Below, one piece after another: positions 28,766-39,064 of a DNA stretch of 64,000 nt. The position numbers were made by a program, and so were the translations under genes. The stretch spans positions 62,001 through 126,000 of the forward strand of contig NZ_NEVN01000004.1 in the NCBI RefSeq assembly GCF_002261475.1, written 5' to 3'. Within the stretch, counting starts at the first letter, position 1, and each line of letters opens with the position of its first letter. The DNA is from Bordetella genomosp. 5 (GTDB lineage: Bacteria; Pseudomonadota; Gammaproteobacteria; Burkholderiales; Burkholderiaceae_B). Below the pieces are notes generated by a model. That model saw only the letters and a program-made list of their open reading frames with translations, made no database searches and was not told the DNA's origin.

Positions 28766-29289
28766 CGCAGGAAATCGCTCCCGCAGTATCGCAAGCCGTT
28801 CCCGCAACCGATCCCGGTGCGGCAGCGGCCACTGTCGGCGCGGCCCTGCGAGCCTTGCGGCTCTCCAAAGGCTGGTCCCTCGAAGAGGTGTCCGGCCGCA
28901 TCAAGTTTTCTCCCCGTCAGATCCAGGCACTCGAAGAAGAGCGCTGGAACGATCTGCCCACCGGGGTGTCGTTGCGTGGCCTGATCCGTAACTACGCGCG
29001 CCTGCTGGGCGCCGACGGTCAGGCCATCGCCGGTTCGCTCGAGGCGCACGCGCCCGCGCCGGCGGCCAGCGTCGCCCCGACGCGCGGCAGCAGCCTGGCG
29101 CAGAGCCGTGGCCTGCGCACCTCCGGTACCGAAGGGCTGCCCAGCGAAGACGACCGTTCCGGCGGATCCTGGGGCTGGTGGATCGTGATTCTGGTGCTGA
29201 TCGCCGCCGGCGTCGGCTATGCCTTCTGGCAAGGCTGGCTGCCGCGTGAGTGGCTGTCGTTCCAGTGGGTTTCCCAGTTGACCAAGTAA
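28762..29289 (+). CDS. RodZ-like helix-turn-helix membrane protein (short)
   Basis: A 175-residue protein with a Xre-type HTH_25 domain at residues 27-95 ([47 protein letters not shown]). A linker and one transmembrane helix follow ([20 protein letters not shown], about residues 134-153), with only about 20 residues beyond. RodZ links MreB to the cell wall. This version lacks the DUF4115 periplasmic domain, so function is inferred from the N-terminus and from its conserved place between rlmN and ispG. Confidence 0.85.
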   Translation: MTQEIAPAVSQAVPATDPGAAAATVGAALRALRLSKGWSLEEVSGRIKFSPRQIQALEEERWNDLPTGVSLRGLIRNYARLLGADGQAIAGSLEAHAPAPAASVAPTRGSSLAQSRGLRTSGTEGLPSEDDRSGGSWGWWIVILVLIAAGVGYAFWQGWLPREWLSFQWVSQLTK

Positions 29290-29303
29290 CACCGGCCCGA
29301 TTC

Positions 29304-30590
29304 ATGCAAGATCAGTCCAAGCCCTGCCAGGACACGCCGCCTCCCGACGTGGGCGCCGCGCCGCGCCGTCGCACGCGTGCCGTCCAGGTCAAATGGGGCG
29401 AGCGTGTCGTCACCATCGGCGGTGACGCTCCGGTCGTGGTGCAGTCCATGACCAACACCGATACCGCGGATCCGATCGCCACCGCGATCCAGGTCAAGGA
29501 GCTGGCCCAGGCGGGTTCCGAGATCGTCCGGATCACCGTGAATACCCCCGAGGCCGCGCGCGAGGTCATCGCGATCCGCGAGCAGCTCGATCGCATGGGC
29601 ATGTCCGTCCCGCTCGTCGGCGACTTCCACTACAACGGTCACAAGCTGCTCACGCAGTTTCCCGATTGCGCGCAGGCCCTGTCCAAGTACCGCATCAATC
29701 CGGGCAACATGGGCGGGGGCAAGCGCCGCGACGACAACTTCGCGCAGATGATCGAAGTGGCCTGCCGCCACGACAAGCCGGTGCGTATCGGCGTCAACTG
29801 GGGCAGCCTCGATCACGAGCTGATGGCGCGCAAGATGGACGTGAACAACGCCCGCGCCACGCCCTGGGAAGCCCAGGCCGTGATGCGCGACGCTCTCGTC
29901 GAGTCCGCCATCACCAATGCGCTGCGCGCCGAAGAGCTCGGCCTCGCCGGCGACAAGATCGTGCTGTCCTGCAAGGTCAGCCATGTGCAGGATCTGATCG
30001 CGGTGTATCGCGATCTGTCCTCGCGCTGCGATTACCCGCTACATCTCGGGCTCACCGAAGCCGGCATGGGCAGCAAGGGCATCGTCGCCTCGACGGCCGC
30101 GCTGGCTGTGCTCATGCAGCAGGGCATCGGCGACACCATCCGGATCTCGCTCACCCCCGAGCCCGGCGGCGACCGCGATCGCGAAGCGATCGTCGCCCAG
30201 GAAATCCTCCAGACCATGGGTCTGCGTGCCTTCACCCCCATGGTCGTGGCCTGCCCGGGCTGTGGCCGCACGAGCAGCACCTTCTTCCAGGAGCTCGCCG
30301 ACAGCATCCAGTCGTATCTGCGTCGCCAGATGCCGCTGTGGCGCACCCGCTATCCGGGCGTCGAGAGCATGAACGTGGCCGTGATGGGCTGTGTGGTCAA
30401 CGGCCCCGGCGAAAGCCGGCACGCCGACATCGGTATCAGCCTGCCCGGTACCGGTGAGGTGCCCGCCGCCCCGGTATTCGTCGACGGCGAACGCACCGTC
30501 ACGCTCAAGGGCGATCACATCGCCGAAGAGTTCCAGGCCATCGTCGAAGATTATGTCGCCCGCCGCTACGGCGCCGACGCTTCTCATTAA
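29304..30590 (+). CDS. ispG: 4-hydroxy-3-methylbut-2-en-1-yl diphosphate synthase IspG
   Basis: A 428-residue enzyme of the MEP isoprenoid pathway. The TIM-barrel part begins [20 protein letters not shown]. The [4Fe-4S] ligands are in [11 protein letters not shown] and [12 protein letters not shown], and the C-terminal domain has [15 protein letters not shown]. The ATG at 29304 lies 14 bases after the previous stop. The gene position between rodZ-like and hisS is typical of proteobacteria. Confidence 0.98.
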   Translation: MQDQSKPCQDTPPPDVGAAPRRRTRAVQVKWGERVVTIGGDAPVVVQSMTNTDTADPIATAIQVKELAQAGSEIVRITVNTPEAAREVIAIREQLDRMGMSVPLVGDFHYNGHKLLTQFPDCAQALSKYRINPGNMGGGKRRDDNFAQMIEVACRHDKPVRIGVNWGSLDHELMARKMDVNNARATPWEAQAVMRDALVESAITNALRAEELGLAGDKIVLSCKVSHVQDLIAVYRDLSSRCDYPLHLGLTEAGMGSKGIVASTAALAVLMQQGIGDTIRISLTPEPGGDRDREAIVAQEILQTMGLRAFTPMVVACPGCGRTSSTFFQELADSIQSYLRRQMPLWRTRYPGVESMNVAVMGCVVNGPGESRHADIGISLPGTGEVPAAPVFVDGERTVTLKGDHIAEEFQAIVEDYVARRYGADASH

Positions 30591-30642
30591 GTACAAGGAC
30601 CAGGCCGCCTGTCCTCGCGGGGATGACGGTGGCACGACAAAG

Positions 30643-31935
30643 ATGACGCAAGCTTTCCAGAAAGTCTCCGCCATTCGCGGGATGAACGACCTGCTGCCGG
30701 GCCAAAGCGCCCAATGGGAGCGTTTCGAGGAAATCGTGCGCGGCTGGTTGCGCAGCTACGGCTATCGCAACATGCGCACGCCGGTGCTCGAGAGCACGCG
30801 CCTCTTCGCGCGCGGGATCGGCGAAGTCACCGACATCGTCGAAAAAGAGATGTACACCTTCTGGGACGGCGCCGAAGGCAAGCAGGATCAGGTCACGATG
30901 CGGCCCGAAATGACCGCAGGCATCGTGCGCGCCACGATCGAGCACAACATGCTCTACGACCGGCCGCATCGCGTCTACTCGATCGGTCCGGTGTTTCGCC
31001 GCGAGCGGCCTCAGCGCGGCCGCTATCGCCAGTTTCACCAGATCGACGTCGAGGCGCTGGGCCTCGCCGGCCCGGATGTCGACGCCGAGCTGATCGTCAT
31101 GCTCGCGCGCCTCTGGAAGATGCTGGGCCTGACCGACATCCGCCTCGAGCTCAACTCGCTGGGCCAGCCCGCCGAGCGCGCGGCGCACCGCACGGCGCTC
31201 ATCGCTCACCTCGAGAAGCACGCCGACATCCTCGACGAAGACGGCAAGCGCCGCCTCTACTCGAACCCGCTGCGCGTCCTCGACACCAAGAATCCCGCCA
31301 TGCAGGCGATGGCCGACAGCGCGCCACGCCTGTTCGACTTCCTGGGCGAAGAATCCCGGGCGCACTTCGATGGCCTGTGCCAGCGTCTGACCGACGCGGG
31401 CATCGAGTACCGCCTCAATCCGCGTCTGGTGCGGGGTCTCGACTACTACAACCTCACCGTCTTCGAGTGGGTCACGGACCGCCTCGGCGCGCAGGGCACG
31501 GTGTGCGGCGGTGGCCGCTACGACGGCCTGATCGAGCTGCTCGGCGGCAAGCCGGCGCCGGCCGTCGGCTTCGCCATCGGCATGGAACGGCTGCTCGATC
31601 TGTGGCAGCAAAGCGTGCCGGCCGAAGCCGAGGCCGAGTGCGACGTCTATGTGGTTCACCAGGGCGAAGGCGCGCAGCGTCTGGCCGCCAAGGTGGGCGA
31701 GCAGTTGCGTGATGCCGGCTTCTCGGTCATCGTGCACGCCGGCGCGACCGGCTTCAAGGCGCAATTCAAGCGTGCCGACGGCAGCGGTGCCCGGGTTGCG
31801 GTTATTCTTGGCGACGATGAAGTGGCCAACAACACCGCAAGCCTCAAGTATCTACGCGGCGAAGCCGAGGGCGCTGCCAGCCAGCAGCAGGTCCCGCTCG
31901 CACAGTTGGCTGAAGTTCTGAAATCCAAGGGTTAG
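30643..31935 (+). CDS. hisS: Histidyl-tRNA synthetase
   Basis: A 430-residue class II synthetase. Visible are the N-terminal [10 protein letters not shown], motif 2 around [22 protein letters not shown], the HisRS-specific [15 protein letters not shown], and motif 3 GFAIGMERL. The anticodon-binding domain forms the C-terminal 95 residues. The ATG at 30643 was chosen because homology starts [13 protein letters not shown]. The yfgM gene starts one base after the stop. Confidence 0.98.
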   Translation: MTQAFQKVSAIRGMNDLLPGQSAQWERFEEIVRGWLRSYGYRNMRTPVLESTRLFARGIGEVTDIVEKEMYTFWDGAEGKQDQVTMRPEMTAGIVRATIEHNMLYDRPHRVYSIGPVFRRERPQRGRYRQFHQIDVEALGLAGPDVDAELIVMLARLWKMLGLTDIRLELNSLGQPAERAAHRTALIAHLEKHADILDEDGKRRLYSNPLRVLDTKNPAMQAMADSAPRLFDFLGEESRAHFDGLCQRLTDAGIEYRLNPRLVRGLDYYNLTVFEWVTDRLGAQGTVCGGGRYDGLIELLGGKPAPAVGFAIGMERLLDLWQQSVPAEAEAECDVYVVHQGEGAQRLAAKVGEQLRDAGFSVIVHAGATGFKAQFKRADGSGARVAVILGDDEVANNTASLKYLRGEAEGAASQQQVPLAQLAEVLKSKG

Positions 31936-31936
31936 C

Positions 31937-32575
31937 ATGGCATACGATCTCGAAGAACAGGAAAAACTCGACGCAATCAAGGCCTGGTGGGCACGCTGGG
32001 GCACGCTGCTGCTCGGCTTGGCGACCGTGATCGTGCTGGCCTGGGCCGCCTCCGCGGGCTGGAAGGCCTATCAGGGCTATCGCGCCAATCAGGCCATGGG
32101 CTACTTCGAGGCCCTCGAAGATGCCGCCCGCCTGGGTGGTGCCGATTCGGCCGTGCGCATCAAGGCCGCCGCCGCAACGCTGCGTGACGACTATCCCGCC
32201 ACCGGCTATGCCGGCCGGGGCGCGCTCGTCGCCGCCGCCGCGCTGATCGAACAGAAAGATACCGATGGCGCGCGTCAGCAGCTCGAATGGCTGGCCAGCC
32301 AGGAAAAGCAGCCCGCGCTCGCGCCGGTCGCGCGTCTGCGTCTGGCAGGCATGCTGCTCGACCAAAAGCAATACGATGCCGCGCTGGCGCAGCTCAACAA
32401 TCCGCCGGCGCCTTTCGCCGCGCTGTATGCCGATCGTCGTGGCGACGTGCTGGCAGCTCAAGGCAAGCGCGAAGAAGCCCGCACGGCGTGGCAACAGGCC
32501 GTCGACGGTCTGGGCGCCGCGAATCCCCTCACGCAAGCCGTGCAACTGAAACTCGATGCTTTGACCGGAGCCTGA
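31937..32575 (+). CDS. yfgM: YfgM family tetratricopeptide membrane protein
   Basis: A 212-residue protein with a short cytoplasmic N-terminus (MAYDLEEQEKLDAIKAWW), one TM helix (GTLLLGLATVIVLAWAASAG, residues 24-43) and a periplasmic TPR-like domain. YfgM works with PpiD at the SecYEG translocon and in envelope stress. Family assignment comes from the N-terminus and its fixed place between hisS and bamB. Confidence 0.9.
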   Translation: MAYDLEEQEKLDAIKAWWARWGTLLLGLATVIVLAWAASAGWKAYQGYRANQAMGYFEALEDAARLGGADSAVRIKAAAATLRDDYPATGYAGRGALVAAAALIEQKDTDGARQQLEWLASQEKQPALAPVARLRLAGMLLDQKQYDAALAQLNNPPAPFAALYADRRGDVLAAQGKREEARTAWQQAVDGLGAANPLTQAVQLKLDALTGA

Positions 32576-32581
32576 TAAGTG

Positions 32582-33742
32582 ATGCGTAATTCCCGTCCTG
32601 GCCGTCTGATCTGGCGCGGCGCCTTCGTCATGAGCGCCGTCCTGGCCCTGAGCGCGTGCTCGTGGTTCTCCAAGGACGACGACCGCTATGCGCCGGCGCC
32701 CCTGACTGATTATTCGCCCGCCATGTCGGCGCGCGCCGTGTGGTCGCAGTCGATCGGTAGCGGTTCCGGCCTGGGCTTCGCGCCCACGGTGCTGGGCGAT
32801 GCCGTCTACGCCGCGACGCCCGATGGCTCCGTCGGCAAGTTCGACCTCCAGAGCGGCCGCGTCGTCTGGAAGAGCAAGGCAGAGTCCAAGCTGTCCGCCG
32901 GTGTGGGCAGCGACGGCACCACCACGGCAGTGGCCACGCCCTCGGGCGAAGTCGTCGCGTTCGACGACACCGGCAAGATCAAGTGGCGCGCCAAGGCGTC
33001 CAGCGATGTCGAGATTCCGCCCGTGGTCGGTTACGGCGCCGTCGTCGTCCGTAGCGGCGACTACCGCATCCAGGCCTTCGACGCCAATACCGGCAATCGT
33101 CTGTGGAGCCTGCAGCGTCCGGGTCCGGCGCTCGCCTTGCGCAGCCCGGCCCAGATGGTCATGGCCGAAGGCCTGGTCATCACCGGTCTGCCGGGTGGCA
33201 AGATGCTGGCGATCAACGTCGCGTCCGGCAACGTCCAATGGGAAGGCACCGTGGCCACGCCCAAGGGCGCGAGCGACCTCGAACGCCTCACCGACGTAGT
33301 CGGTGCGCCGCGCCTGATCGGTCCGCTGATGTGCGCCGTGGCCTATCAGGGTCGCATCGTTTGCTTCGACGTCACCCAGGGTGGCCGTCCGCTGTGGGCC
33401 AAGGATTTCTCCAGCGCCAGCGGCATGGCGCTCGACGATCGCTTTGCCTTCGCGCCCGACCAGAACGGCGTCGTGAACGCCTTCGCGCTCGAGAACGGCA
33501 ACAACGTCTGGAAGCAGGCCGGCCTGAAGAACCGTAAACTGACCTCGCCGGCCATCCTCGGCGGCGCGGTCGCCGTCGGCGACTACGACGGTTATGTGCA
33601 TTTCCTGTCGCGCAGCGATGGCCGCCTGATGGCGCGCGTGTCGGTGGGCGGTGGCGCGGTGGTCTCGCCGCTTCAGACCACGTCGCAGGGCGTGGTGGTC
33701 CAGACCGGCAACGGCAATCTGGTCCTCCTCGGTACCAACTAA
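32582..33742 (+). CDS. bamB: Outer membrane protein assembly factor BamB
   Basis: A 386-residue lipoprotein with lipobox LSAC (Cys26) and an eight-bladed PQQ-type beta-propeller. Repeats such as GSVGKFDLQSGRVVWKSK, YRIQAFDANTGNRLWSL and GVVNAFALENGNNVWKQ are evident. It is part of the BAM complex for outer-membrane beta-barrel insertion. A GTG at 32579 is an alternative start one codon earlier. Confidence 0.96.
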   Translation: MRNSRPGRLIWRGAFVMSAVLALSACSWFSKDDDRYAPAPLTDYSPAMSARAVWSQSIGSGSGLGFAPTVLGDAVYAATPDGSVGKFDLQSGRVVWKSKAESKLSAGVGSDGTTTAVATPSGEVVAFDDTGKIKWRAKASSDVEIPPVVGYGAVVVRSGDYRIQAFDANTGNRLWSLQRPGPALALRSPAQMVMAEGLVITGLPGGKMLAINVASGNVQWEGTVATPKGASDLERLTDVVGAPRLIGPLMCAVAYQGRIVCFDVTQGGRPLWAKDFSSASGMALDDRFAFAPDQNGVVNAFALENGNNVWKQAGLKNRKLTSPAILGGAVAVGDYDGYVHFLSRSDGRLMARVSVGGGAVVSPLQTTSQGVVVQTGNGNLVLLGTN

Positions 33743-33763
33743 TCCAAAACTAAGCCTTACACC

Positions 33764-35113
33764 GTGTCTTTCAAACCTGTCGTTGCCCTGGTCGGCCGTC
33801 CCAATGTCGGAAAGTCGACCCTCTTCAACCGCCTTACGCGCTCCCGGGCGGCGTTGGTGGCCGACTATTCCGGCCTGACCCGCGACCGGCATTACGGCGA
33901 GGGCAGGGTCGGGGAAACGCCTTTCATCGTGATCGACACGGGCGGCTTCGAGCCGGTGGCCAAGGACGGCATCCTGGCCGAAATGGCGCGCCAGACGCGC
34001 CAGGCCATCGCCGAAGCCGACGTGGTGGTGTTTTTGGTCGACGCGCGCGCCGGCATCAACGCGCACGATCACGAGATCGCGCGCCTGCTGCGCAAGTCGG
34101 GTCAGCAACGCGTCCTGCTCGCGGTCAATAAGGCCGAAGGCATGGGCGTGGGCAGCGCCACGGGTGATTTCCACGAGCTCGGCCTGGGGCAGCCCTATCC
34201 GATCTCGGCCGCGCACGGCGATGGCATCGTCGATCTGATCGGCATCGCCCTCGAGGGCCTGGTCGAACCCGAGCCCGAGCTTGCCGACGGCGAGGGCGAG
34301 CCCGATCACCGCATCAAGCTGGCGATCGTCGGTCGTCCCAACGTCGGCAAGTCCACGCTCATCAACACGCTGATGGGCGAAGAGCGCGTGATCGCGTTCG
34401 ACATGCCGGGTACCACGCGCGATGCGATCGAGATCGAATTCGAGCGCGACGGGCGCAAGTACACGCTGATCGACACCGCCGGGCTGCGCAAGCGCGGCAA
34501 GGTGTTCGAGGCCGTCGAGAAGTTCTCCGTCATCAAGACGCTGCAGGCCATCGAGGCCAGCAACGTCGTGCTGCTGATGATCGACGCGCAATCCGAAGTC
34601 TCCGAACAAGACGCCCACATCGCGGGCTTCGTGCTCGAGACCGGACGCGCCGTGGTCGTGGCCATCAACAAATGGGACGGCCTCGACGACGAACAGCGCG
34701 AGCGCATCGAACGCGAATTCCAGCGCAAGCTGCGGTTTCTGTCGTTCGCGCGTATGCACACCATCTCGGCGCTCAAGGGGCAGGGCATTCGCCCGCTGCT
34801 CAAGTCGGTCAATGCGGCGCATGCCGCGGCATTCGCCAAGCTCTCGACCCCCAAGCTCACCCGTGAGCTCCAGGACGCCGTCGAGCAGCAGCAGCCGCCG
34901 CGCAAGGGCATTTTCCGTCCGAAGATGCGCTATGCGCACCAGGGCGGACAAAACCCGCCGCTCGTGGTCATCCACGGCAACGCACTGGACGCGATTCCGG
35001 ATTCGTACCGCCGCTACCTCGAAACCCGCTTCCGCAACGCCTTCAATCTGGCTGGCACGCCGCTGCGCATCGAGTTCAAGTCCTCGCACAACCCCTACGC
35101 CGAGGACAAGTAA
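33764..35113 (+). CDS. der: Ribosome biogenesis GTPase Der (EngA)
   Basis: A 449-residue protein with two GTPase domains in tandem: GRPNVGKST near residue 10 and again near residue 187, each followed by DTGG or DTAG and NK(A/W)(E/D) motifs. A C-terminal KH-like domain ends the protein ([21 protein letters not shown]). It matures the 50S subunit. It starts with GTG at 33764, which is supported by the homology start [13 protein letters not shown]. hisC follows with no gap (TAA then ATG). Confidence 0.97.
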   Translation: MSFKPVVALVGRPNVGKSTLFNRLTRSRAALVADYSGLTRDRHYGEGRVGETPFIVIDTGGFEPVAKDGILAEMARQTRQAIAEADVVVFLVDARAGINAHDHEIARLLRKSGQQRVLLAVNKAEGMGVGSATGDFHELGLGQPYPISAAHGDGIVDLIGIALEGLVEPEPELADGEGEPDHRIKLAIVGRPNVGKSTLINTLMGEERVIAFDMPGTTRDAIEIEFERDGRKYTLIDTAGLRKRGKVFEAVEKFSVIKTLQAIEASNVVLLMIDAQSEVSEQDAHIAGFVLETGRAVVVAINKWDGLDDEQRERIEREFQRKLRFLSFARMHTISALKGQGIRPLLKSVNAAHAAAFAKLSTPKLTRELQDAVEQQQPPRKGIFRPKMRYAHQGGQNPPLVVIHGNALDAIPDSYRRYLETRFRNAFNLAGTPLRIEFKSSHNPYAEDK

Positions 35114-36196
35114 ATGAGCCGCTACTGGAGCCCCGTGGTCGGGGCGCTCAGTCCCTACGTGCCCGGCGAGCAGCCCAAGCTGCTCGATCTGGTCAAGCTC
35201 AACACCAACGAAAACCCGTACGGACCGTCGCCGAAGGCCATCGAGGCCATTCGCGCCGCAACCGACGACACGTTGCGCCTGTATCCCGATCCGGGCTCCG
35301 ATCGTCTGCGCGAGGCCATCGCCGCGCAGGCAGGGCACGGCATCACGGCGGCGCACGTTTTCGTAGGCAATGGTTCCGACGAAGTGCTCGCCCACGTGTT
35401 CGTGGCCCTGCTCAAGCACGAGGGTCGCAAGCTGCTGTTCCCGGACATCAGCTACAGCTTCTATCCGGTTTATTGCGGTCTCTTCGGCATCGAGCACGAC
35501 ACCGTGCCGCTCACCGACGACTTCCGGGTTGAGCCGCAGGATTACCTGCCTGCTGGTGGGCAGGCCGCGGGCGGCATCATCTTCCCGAATCCCAACGCAC
35601 CCACCGGCCGCGCCATGCCGCTCGCCGATGTCGAGCGCATCGTGGCGGGCAATCCGCAATGCGTGGTCGTGATCGATGAGGCGTATGTCGATTTCGGCGC
35701 CGAGAGCGCGGTGTCGCTGGTGGCGCGTCACGACAACCTGCTGGTGGTGCAGACGCTGTCGAAGTCGCGCTCGCTCGCCGGTCTGCGCGTGGGTCACGCC
35801 ATCGGTCATCCGGCCCTGATCGAAGGTCTGGAGCGCGTCAAAGACAGCTTCAATTCCTATCCGATCGACCGTCTGGCTTCGGCTGGCGCCATCGCCGCGC
35901 TCGAAGATCAGGCCTATTTCGAACAGACCTGCCGCGCCATCGTCGCCACGCGCGACCGGCTGACCGCCGACCTCCAGGCGCTGGGCTTCGAGGTGCTGCC
36001 GTCGGCCGCCAACTTCGTGTTCGCCCGCCATCCCGCGCACGATGGCGCCGCGCTCGCCGCGGCCCTGCGCGAGCGTGCGATCATCGTGCGTCATTTCCGT
36101 CGTGCGCGTATCGATCAATTCCTTCGCATCACGGTCGGAACCGACGACGAATGTGCCCGTCTAATCACGGGCCTGAAGGCGATTTTTTCATCGTGA
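35114..36196 (+). CDS. hisC: Histidinol-phosphate aminotransferase
   Basis: A 360-residue class II PLP aminotransferase. Marks are [41 protein letters not shown] and the PLP lysine in [14 protein letters not shown]. It would convert imidazole-acetol phosphate to histidinol phosphate. It lies apart from a his operon, directly after der, so it may be a second HisC paralogue with broader aromatic specificity (inference). Confidence 0.9.
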   Translation: MSRYWSPVVGALSPYVPGEQPKLLDLVKLNTNENPYGPSPKAIEAIRAATDDTLRLYPDPGSDRLREAIAAQAGHGITAAHVFVGNGSDEVLAHVFVALLKHEGRKLLFPDISYSFYPVYCGLFGIEHDTVPLTDDFRVEPQDYLPAGGQAAGGIIFPNPNAPTGRAMPLADVERIVAGNPQCVVVIDEAYVDFGAESAVSLVARHDNLLVVQTLSKSRSLAGLRVGHAIGHPALIEGLERVKDSFNSYPIDRLASAGAIAALEDQAYFEQTCRAIVATRDRLTADLQALGFEVLPSAANFVFARHPAHDGAALAAALRERAIIVRHFRRARIDQFLRITVGTDDECARLITGLKAIFSS

Positions 36197-36249
36197 CGCC
36201 CTCGGGGAAAATCTGAAAACTCTCGTGGCATCTTGCCCGGGCAGCCAAG

Positions 36250-36278
36250 TGGCACCGCCCGGGAAAACCCTGTAGAGT
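36250..36278 (+). promoter_or_regulatory. Possible hfq promoter
   Basis: TGGCAC (36250-36255), 17-base spacer, TAGAGT (36273-36278), 49 bases before the hfq ATG. Moderate match only. Confidence 0.4.
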
Positions 36279-36327
36279 ACATATTTCGGCGTCCGCCACC
36301 ACCTCAATAACAAATGGAGCCTGGCCA

Positions 36328-36564
36328 ATGAGCAATAAAGGGCAAACTTTGCAAGACCCGTTTCTGAACACGCTGCGCAAGGAACACGTGCCCGTGTCGA
36401 TCTATCTGGTCAACGGGATCAAGCTTCAGGGGCAGATCGAATCCTTCGACCAATACGTGGTGCTGCTGCGTAATACCGTGACCCAGATGGTCTACAAGCA
36501 CGCGATCTCGACCGTCGTTCCGGCGCGAGCCGTCAATTTCCAGGTGGAAGTTCCCGCTGAATAA
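36328..36564 (+). CDS. hfq: RNA chaperone Hfq
   Basis: A 78-residue Sm-like protein: [20 protein letters not shown] (Sm1 start), [20 protein letters not shown], and Sm2 with [10 protein letters not shown]. It forms the hexamer that matches sRNAs to mRNAs. ATGGAG provides the ribosome-binding site. A strong terminator separates it from hflX. Confidence 0.98.
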   Translation: MSNKGQTLQDPFLNTLRKEHVPVSIYLVNGIKLQGQIESFDQYVVLLRNTVTQMVYKHAISTVVPARAVNFQVEVPAE

Positions 36565-36594
36565 ACCGTTTATTGCTCCGGCAGTACCTCCTGT

Positions 36595-36628
36595 TGCCCG
36601 CCGCACGCTTCGTGCCGGCGGGCATTTT
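36595..36628 (+). terminator. Terminator between hfq and hflX
   Basis: TGCCCGCCGCACG pairs with CGTGC-C-GGCGGGCA (one bulge) around a CTT loop and is followed by TTTT. It may be partial, since hflX usually shares the hfq transcript. Confidence 0.75.
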
Positions 36629-36654
36629 CGCTTTGGCCTCGAAATGGTGCACGT

Positions 36655-37761
36655 ATGCGAGCCCTGATTATCAGTGTGGATCTGGGCAGTCCTGATCATA
36701 TTGCCCATGCCGAAGAATTCGCGATGCTGGCCGACGGCGCCGGCGCGGAAATCGTCGGTACCCTCAACGCGCGCCGAGACCGGCCCGACGCCAAATTCTT
36801 CATCGGCTCGGGCAAGGTCGAAGAGGGCGTGGCCATGGCCGGCGCGCTGCTCGCCGATATCGTGCTGTTCGATCAGCCGTTGTCGCCCGCGCAGCAGCGC
36901 AACCTCGAACGCGAATTCAACCTGCGCGTCGTCGATCGCGTGGCCCTGATCCTCGACATCTTCGCGTTGCGCGCGAAGAGTCACGAAGGCAAGCTGCAGG
37001 TCGAGCTCGCTCAGCTGCAGCATCTCTCCACGCGCCTCACGCGGTTGTGGAGTCACTTGGAACGTCAGCGCGGTGGTATCGGCATGCGCGGGCCGGGTGA
37101 ATCCCAGCTCGAAATGGATCGACGCATGATCGGCGCCAAGGTCAAGATGCTGCGCGAGCGCCTCGACCGTGTCGAACGTCAGCGCATCACGCAACGTCGT
37201 GCGCGTGCGCGCGGCGGCGCCTTGTCGGTCTCGCTCGTGGGCTATACCAACGCCGGCAAGTCGACGCTGTTCAATTCGCTCACGCGCGCGGGCGCCTACG
37301 CGGCCGATCAGTTGTTCGCCACGCTCGACACGACCACGCGGCGCATCTGGATCGACGGCGCGGGCTCGGTGGTGCTTTCGGATACGGTGGGATTCATTCG
37401 TGATCTGCCGCCCAACCTGATTGCGGCATTCCGCGCCACGCTCGAAGAAACCGTGCACGCCGACCTGCTTCTGCATGTGGTCGACGCGGCCAGTCCGCAG
37501 CGCGACGAGCAGGTGCTGGAAGTCCAGAAGGTGCTGACGGAAATCGGCGCAGCCGAGATTCCGACCATTCTGGTATACAACAAGATCGACCGCCTTGACC
37601 TGCCTCCGCGGGTCGAGCGCGATGCCCATGGTACGATTGCGCGAGTATTCGTAAGCGCTACCGAGCGCGCCGGTCTGGATGCGTTGCGCGGGGCAATTGC
37701 AGAGACCGGACAGATTGCGGGAAACAATGCCTCGAATCAACAAACTCTTCAATCTGAATGA
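36655..37761 (+). CDS. hflX: GTPase HflX
   Basis: A 368-residue ribosome-associated GTPase. The N-terminal HflX domain includes FIGSGKVEEG, RNLEREFNLRVVDRVALILDIF and RGGIGMRGPGESQLEMDRR. The G domain has GYTNAGKSTLFN, SDTVGFIRDLP and YNKID. It splits stalled 70S ribosomes under stress. The 3' end overlaps hflK by 35 bases. Confidence 0.97.
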   Translation: MRALIISVDLGSPDHIAHAEEFAMLADGAGAEIVGTLNARRDRPDAKFFIGSGKVEEGVAMAGALLADIVLFDQPLSPAQQRNLEREFNLRVVDRVALILDIFALRAKSHEGKLQVELAQLQHLSTRLTRLWSHLERQRGGIGMRGPGESQLEMDRRMIGAKVKMLRERLDRVERQRITQRRARARGGALSVSLVGYTNAGKSTLFNSLTRAGAYAADQLFATLDTTTRRIWIDGAGSVVLSDTVGFIRDLPPNLIAAFRATLEETVHADLLLHVVDAASPQRDEQVLEVQKVLTEIGAAEIPTILVYNKIDRLDLPPRVERDAHGTIARVFVSATERAGLDALRGAIAETGQIAGNNASNQQTLQSE

Positions 37762-39046
37762 TCCCGGCTGGGGTCGTGGCAACAACAATGGCTCCGAGCC
37801 GCCCAAGCAGCGGCCGCAGGGCAATGGAGACGGTCCGCCAGATCTCGATGAGGTCTGGCGAGACTTCAATAACCGCATAGGTTCGATCTTCGGGCGCAAG
37901 GGCGGCGGCAATAACAACCGCCCCAACTCGCCGCGCGGGGGCTTTCAGCCGCCGTCGCCGCGAGGCGCCCGGATCGGTCTCGGCGTCATCGTTCTGGTGG
38001 CGGCCGGCTTGTGGTTGGCGAGCGGCTTCTTCATCGTCCAGGAAGGCCAGGTGGCCGTGGTCACCCAGTTCGGCAAATACAAGTCCACGGCGCCCGCGGG
38101 TTTCCAGTGGCGCATGCCGTATCCGATCCAATCGCACGAAATGGTCAACATTTCGCAGCTGCGTACGTTCGAAGTCGGTTTCCGCGGGGGTTCGCGCAAC
38201 AAGGTTCTGCCTGAATCGCTGATGCTTACCACCGACGAAAACATCGTCGACATGCAGTTCGTGGTGCAGTACCGCCTGCGTGCGGACGGCGCGCCCGATT
38301 ATCTGTTCAAGATGCGCGATCCGGATGATTCCGTGCGCCAGGCCGCCGAAACCGCCATGCGCGAGATCGTCGGCAAGAAGCAGATGGACTTCGTGCTGTA
38401 CGAAGGCCGTACCGAAGTGGCTGGCGAAGTCCAGGCACTCATGCAACAGATCCTCGACCGCTACCAGGCGGGCATCCAGATCAGCACGGTCGCCATCCAG
38501 AACGTCCAGCCGCCCGAACAGGTGCAGGCCGCGTTCGACGATGCGGTCAAGGCCGGTCAGGATCGCGAGCGTCAGATCAACGAAGGTCAGGCCTACGCCA
38601 ATCAGGTCGTGCCGCTCGCCAGTGGTCAGGCGTCGCGCATGCTCGAGCAGGCCGAAGGTTACAAGGCCAAGGTCATCGGCGACGCGCAGGGTAATTCGGC
38701 ACGCTTCGTGTCGATCCTGGGCGAATACGAGAAGGCGCCGCGCGTCATGCGCGAACGTCTCTATCTCGAGACCATGCAAGAGGTCTTCACGCGTGCCAGC
38801 AAGGTCATGGTCGATACGCAGAACGGCAATCAGCTGATGTATCTCCCGCTCGACAAGATCATGCAGCAGGCCGCGCACGAGGCGGGTCGTCCGCAGGGCA
38901 GCAATCTGAGTCTTCCGGGCGGCAACCAGCCCACGATTCCGCCCGCGCCCTCGCGCACTCCGGGGTCGGCGAACAACGCCGGCAATAGCGGCAACAACAG
39001 CAACACCGGCAACACGCTCACGCGCGATCGCGTGTTGTCCCGCTAA
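37727..39046 (+). CDS. hflK: FtsH protease modulator HflK
   Basis: A 439-residue SPFH/band-7 membrane protein. The N-terminus is Gly/Asn/Pro-rich and cytoplasmic, followed by one TM helix near residues 83-103 (IGLGVIVLVAAGLWLASGFF). The SPFH domain starts EGQVAVVTQFGKYKSTAPAG, a coiled coil follows (AFDDAVKAGQDRERQINEGQ), and the Asn/Gly-rich tail ends the protein. With HflC it encloses FtsH. The ATG at 37727 lies inside hflX. Confidence 0.96.
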   Translation: MPRINKLFNLNDPGWGRGNNNGSEPPKQRPQGNGDGPPDLDEVWRDFNNRIGSIFGRKGGGNNNRPNSPRGGFQPPSPRGARIGLGVIVLVAAGLWLASGFFIVQEGQVAVVTQFGKYKSTAPAGFQWRMPYPIQSHEMVNISQLRTFEVGFRGGSRNKVLPESLMLTTDENIVDMQFVVQYRLRADGAPDYLFKMRDPDDSVRQAAETAMREIVGKKQMDFVLYEGRTEVAGEVQALMQQILDRYQAGIQISTVAIQNVQPPEQVQAAFDDAVKAGQDRERQINEGQAYANQVVPLASGQASRMLEQAEGYKAKVIGDAQGNSARFVSILGEYEKAPRVMRERLYLETMQEVFTRASKVMVDTQNGNQLMYLPLDKIMQQAAHEAGRPQGSNLSLPGGNQPTIPPAPSRTPGSANNAGNSGNNSNTGNTLTRDRVLSR

Positions 39047-39064
39047 TCCCGAGGAGCCCTGACT

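Noticed and set aside
31844-36118. A 1,424-codon open frame on the minus strand across yfgM, bamB, der and hisC
   Set aside because: It lies antisense to four well-supported genes; long antisense frames are expected at this GC content, and its His/Arg/Gly-rich composition is not protein-like.
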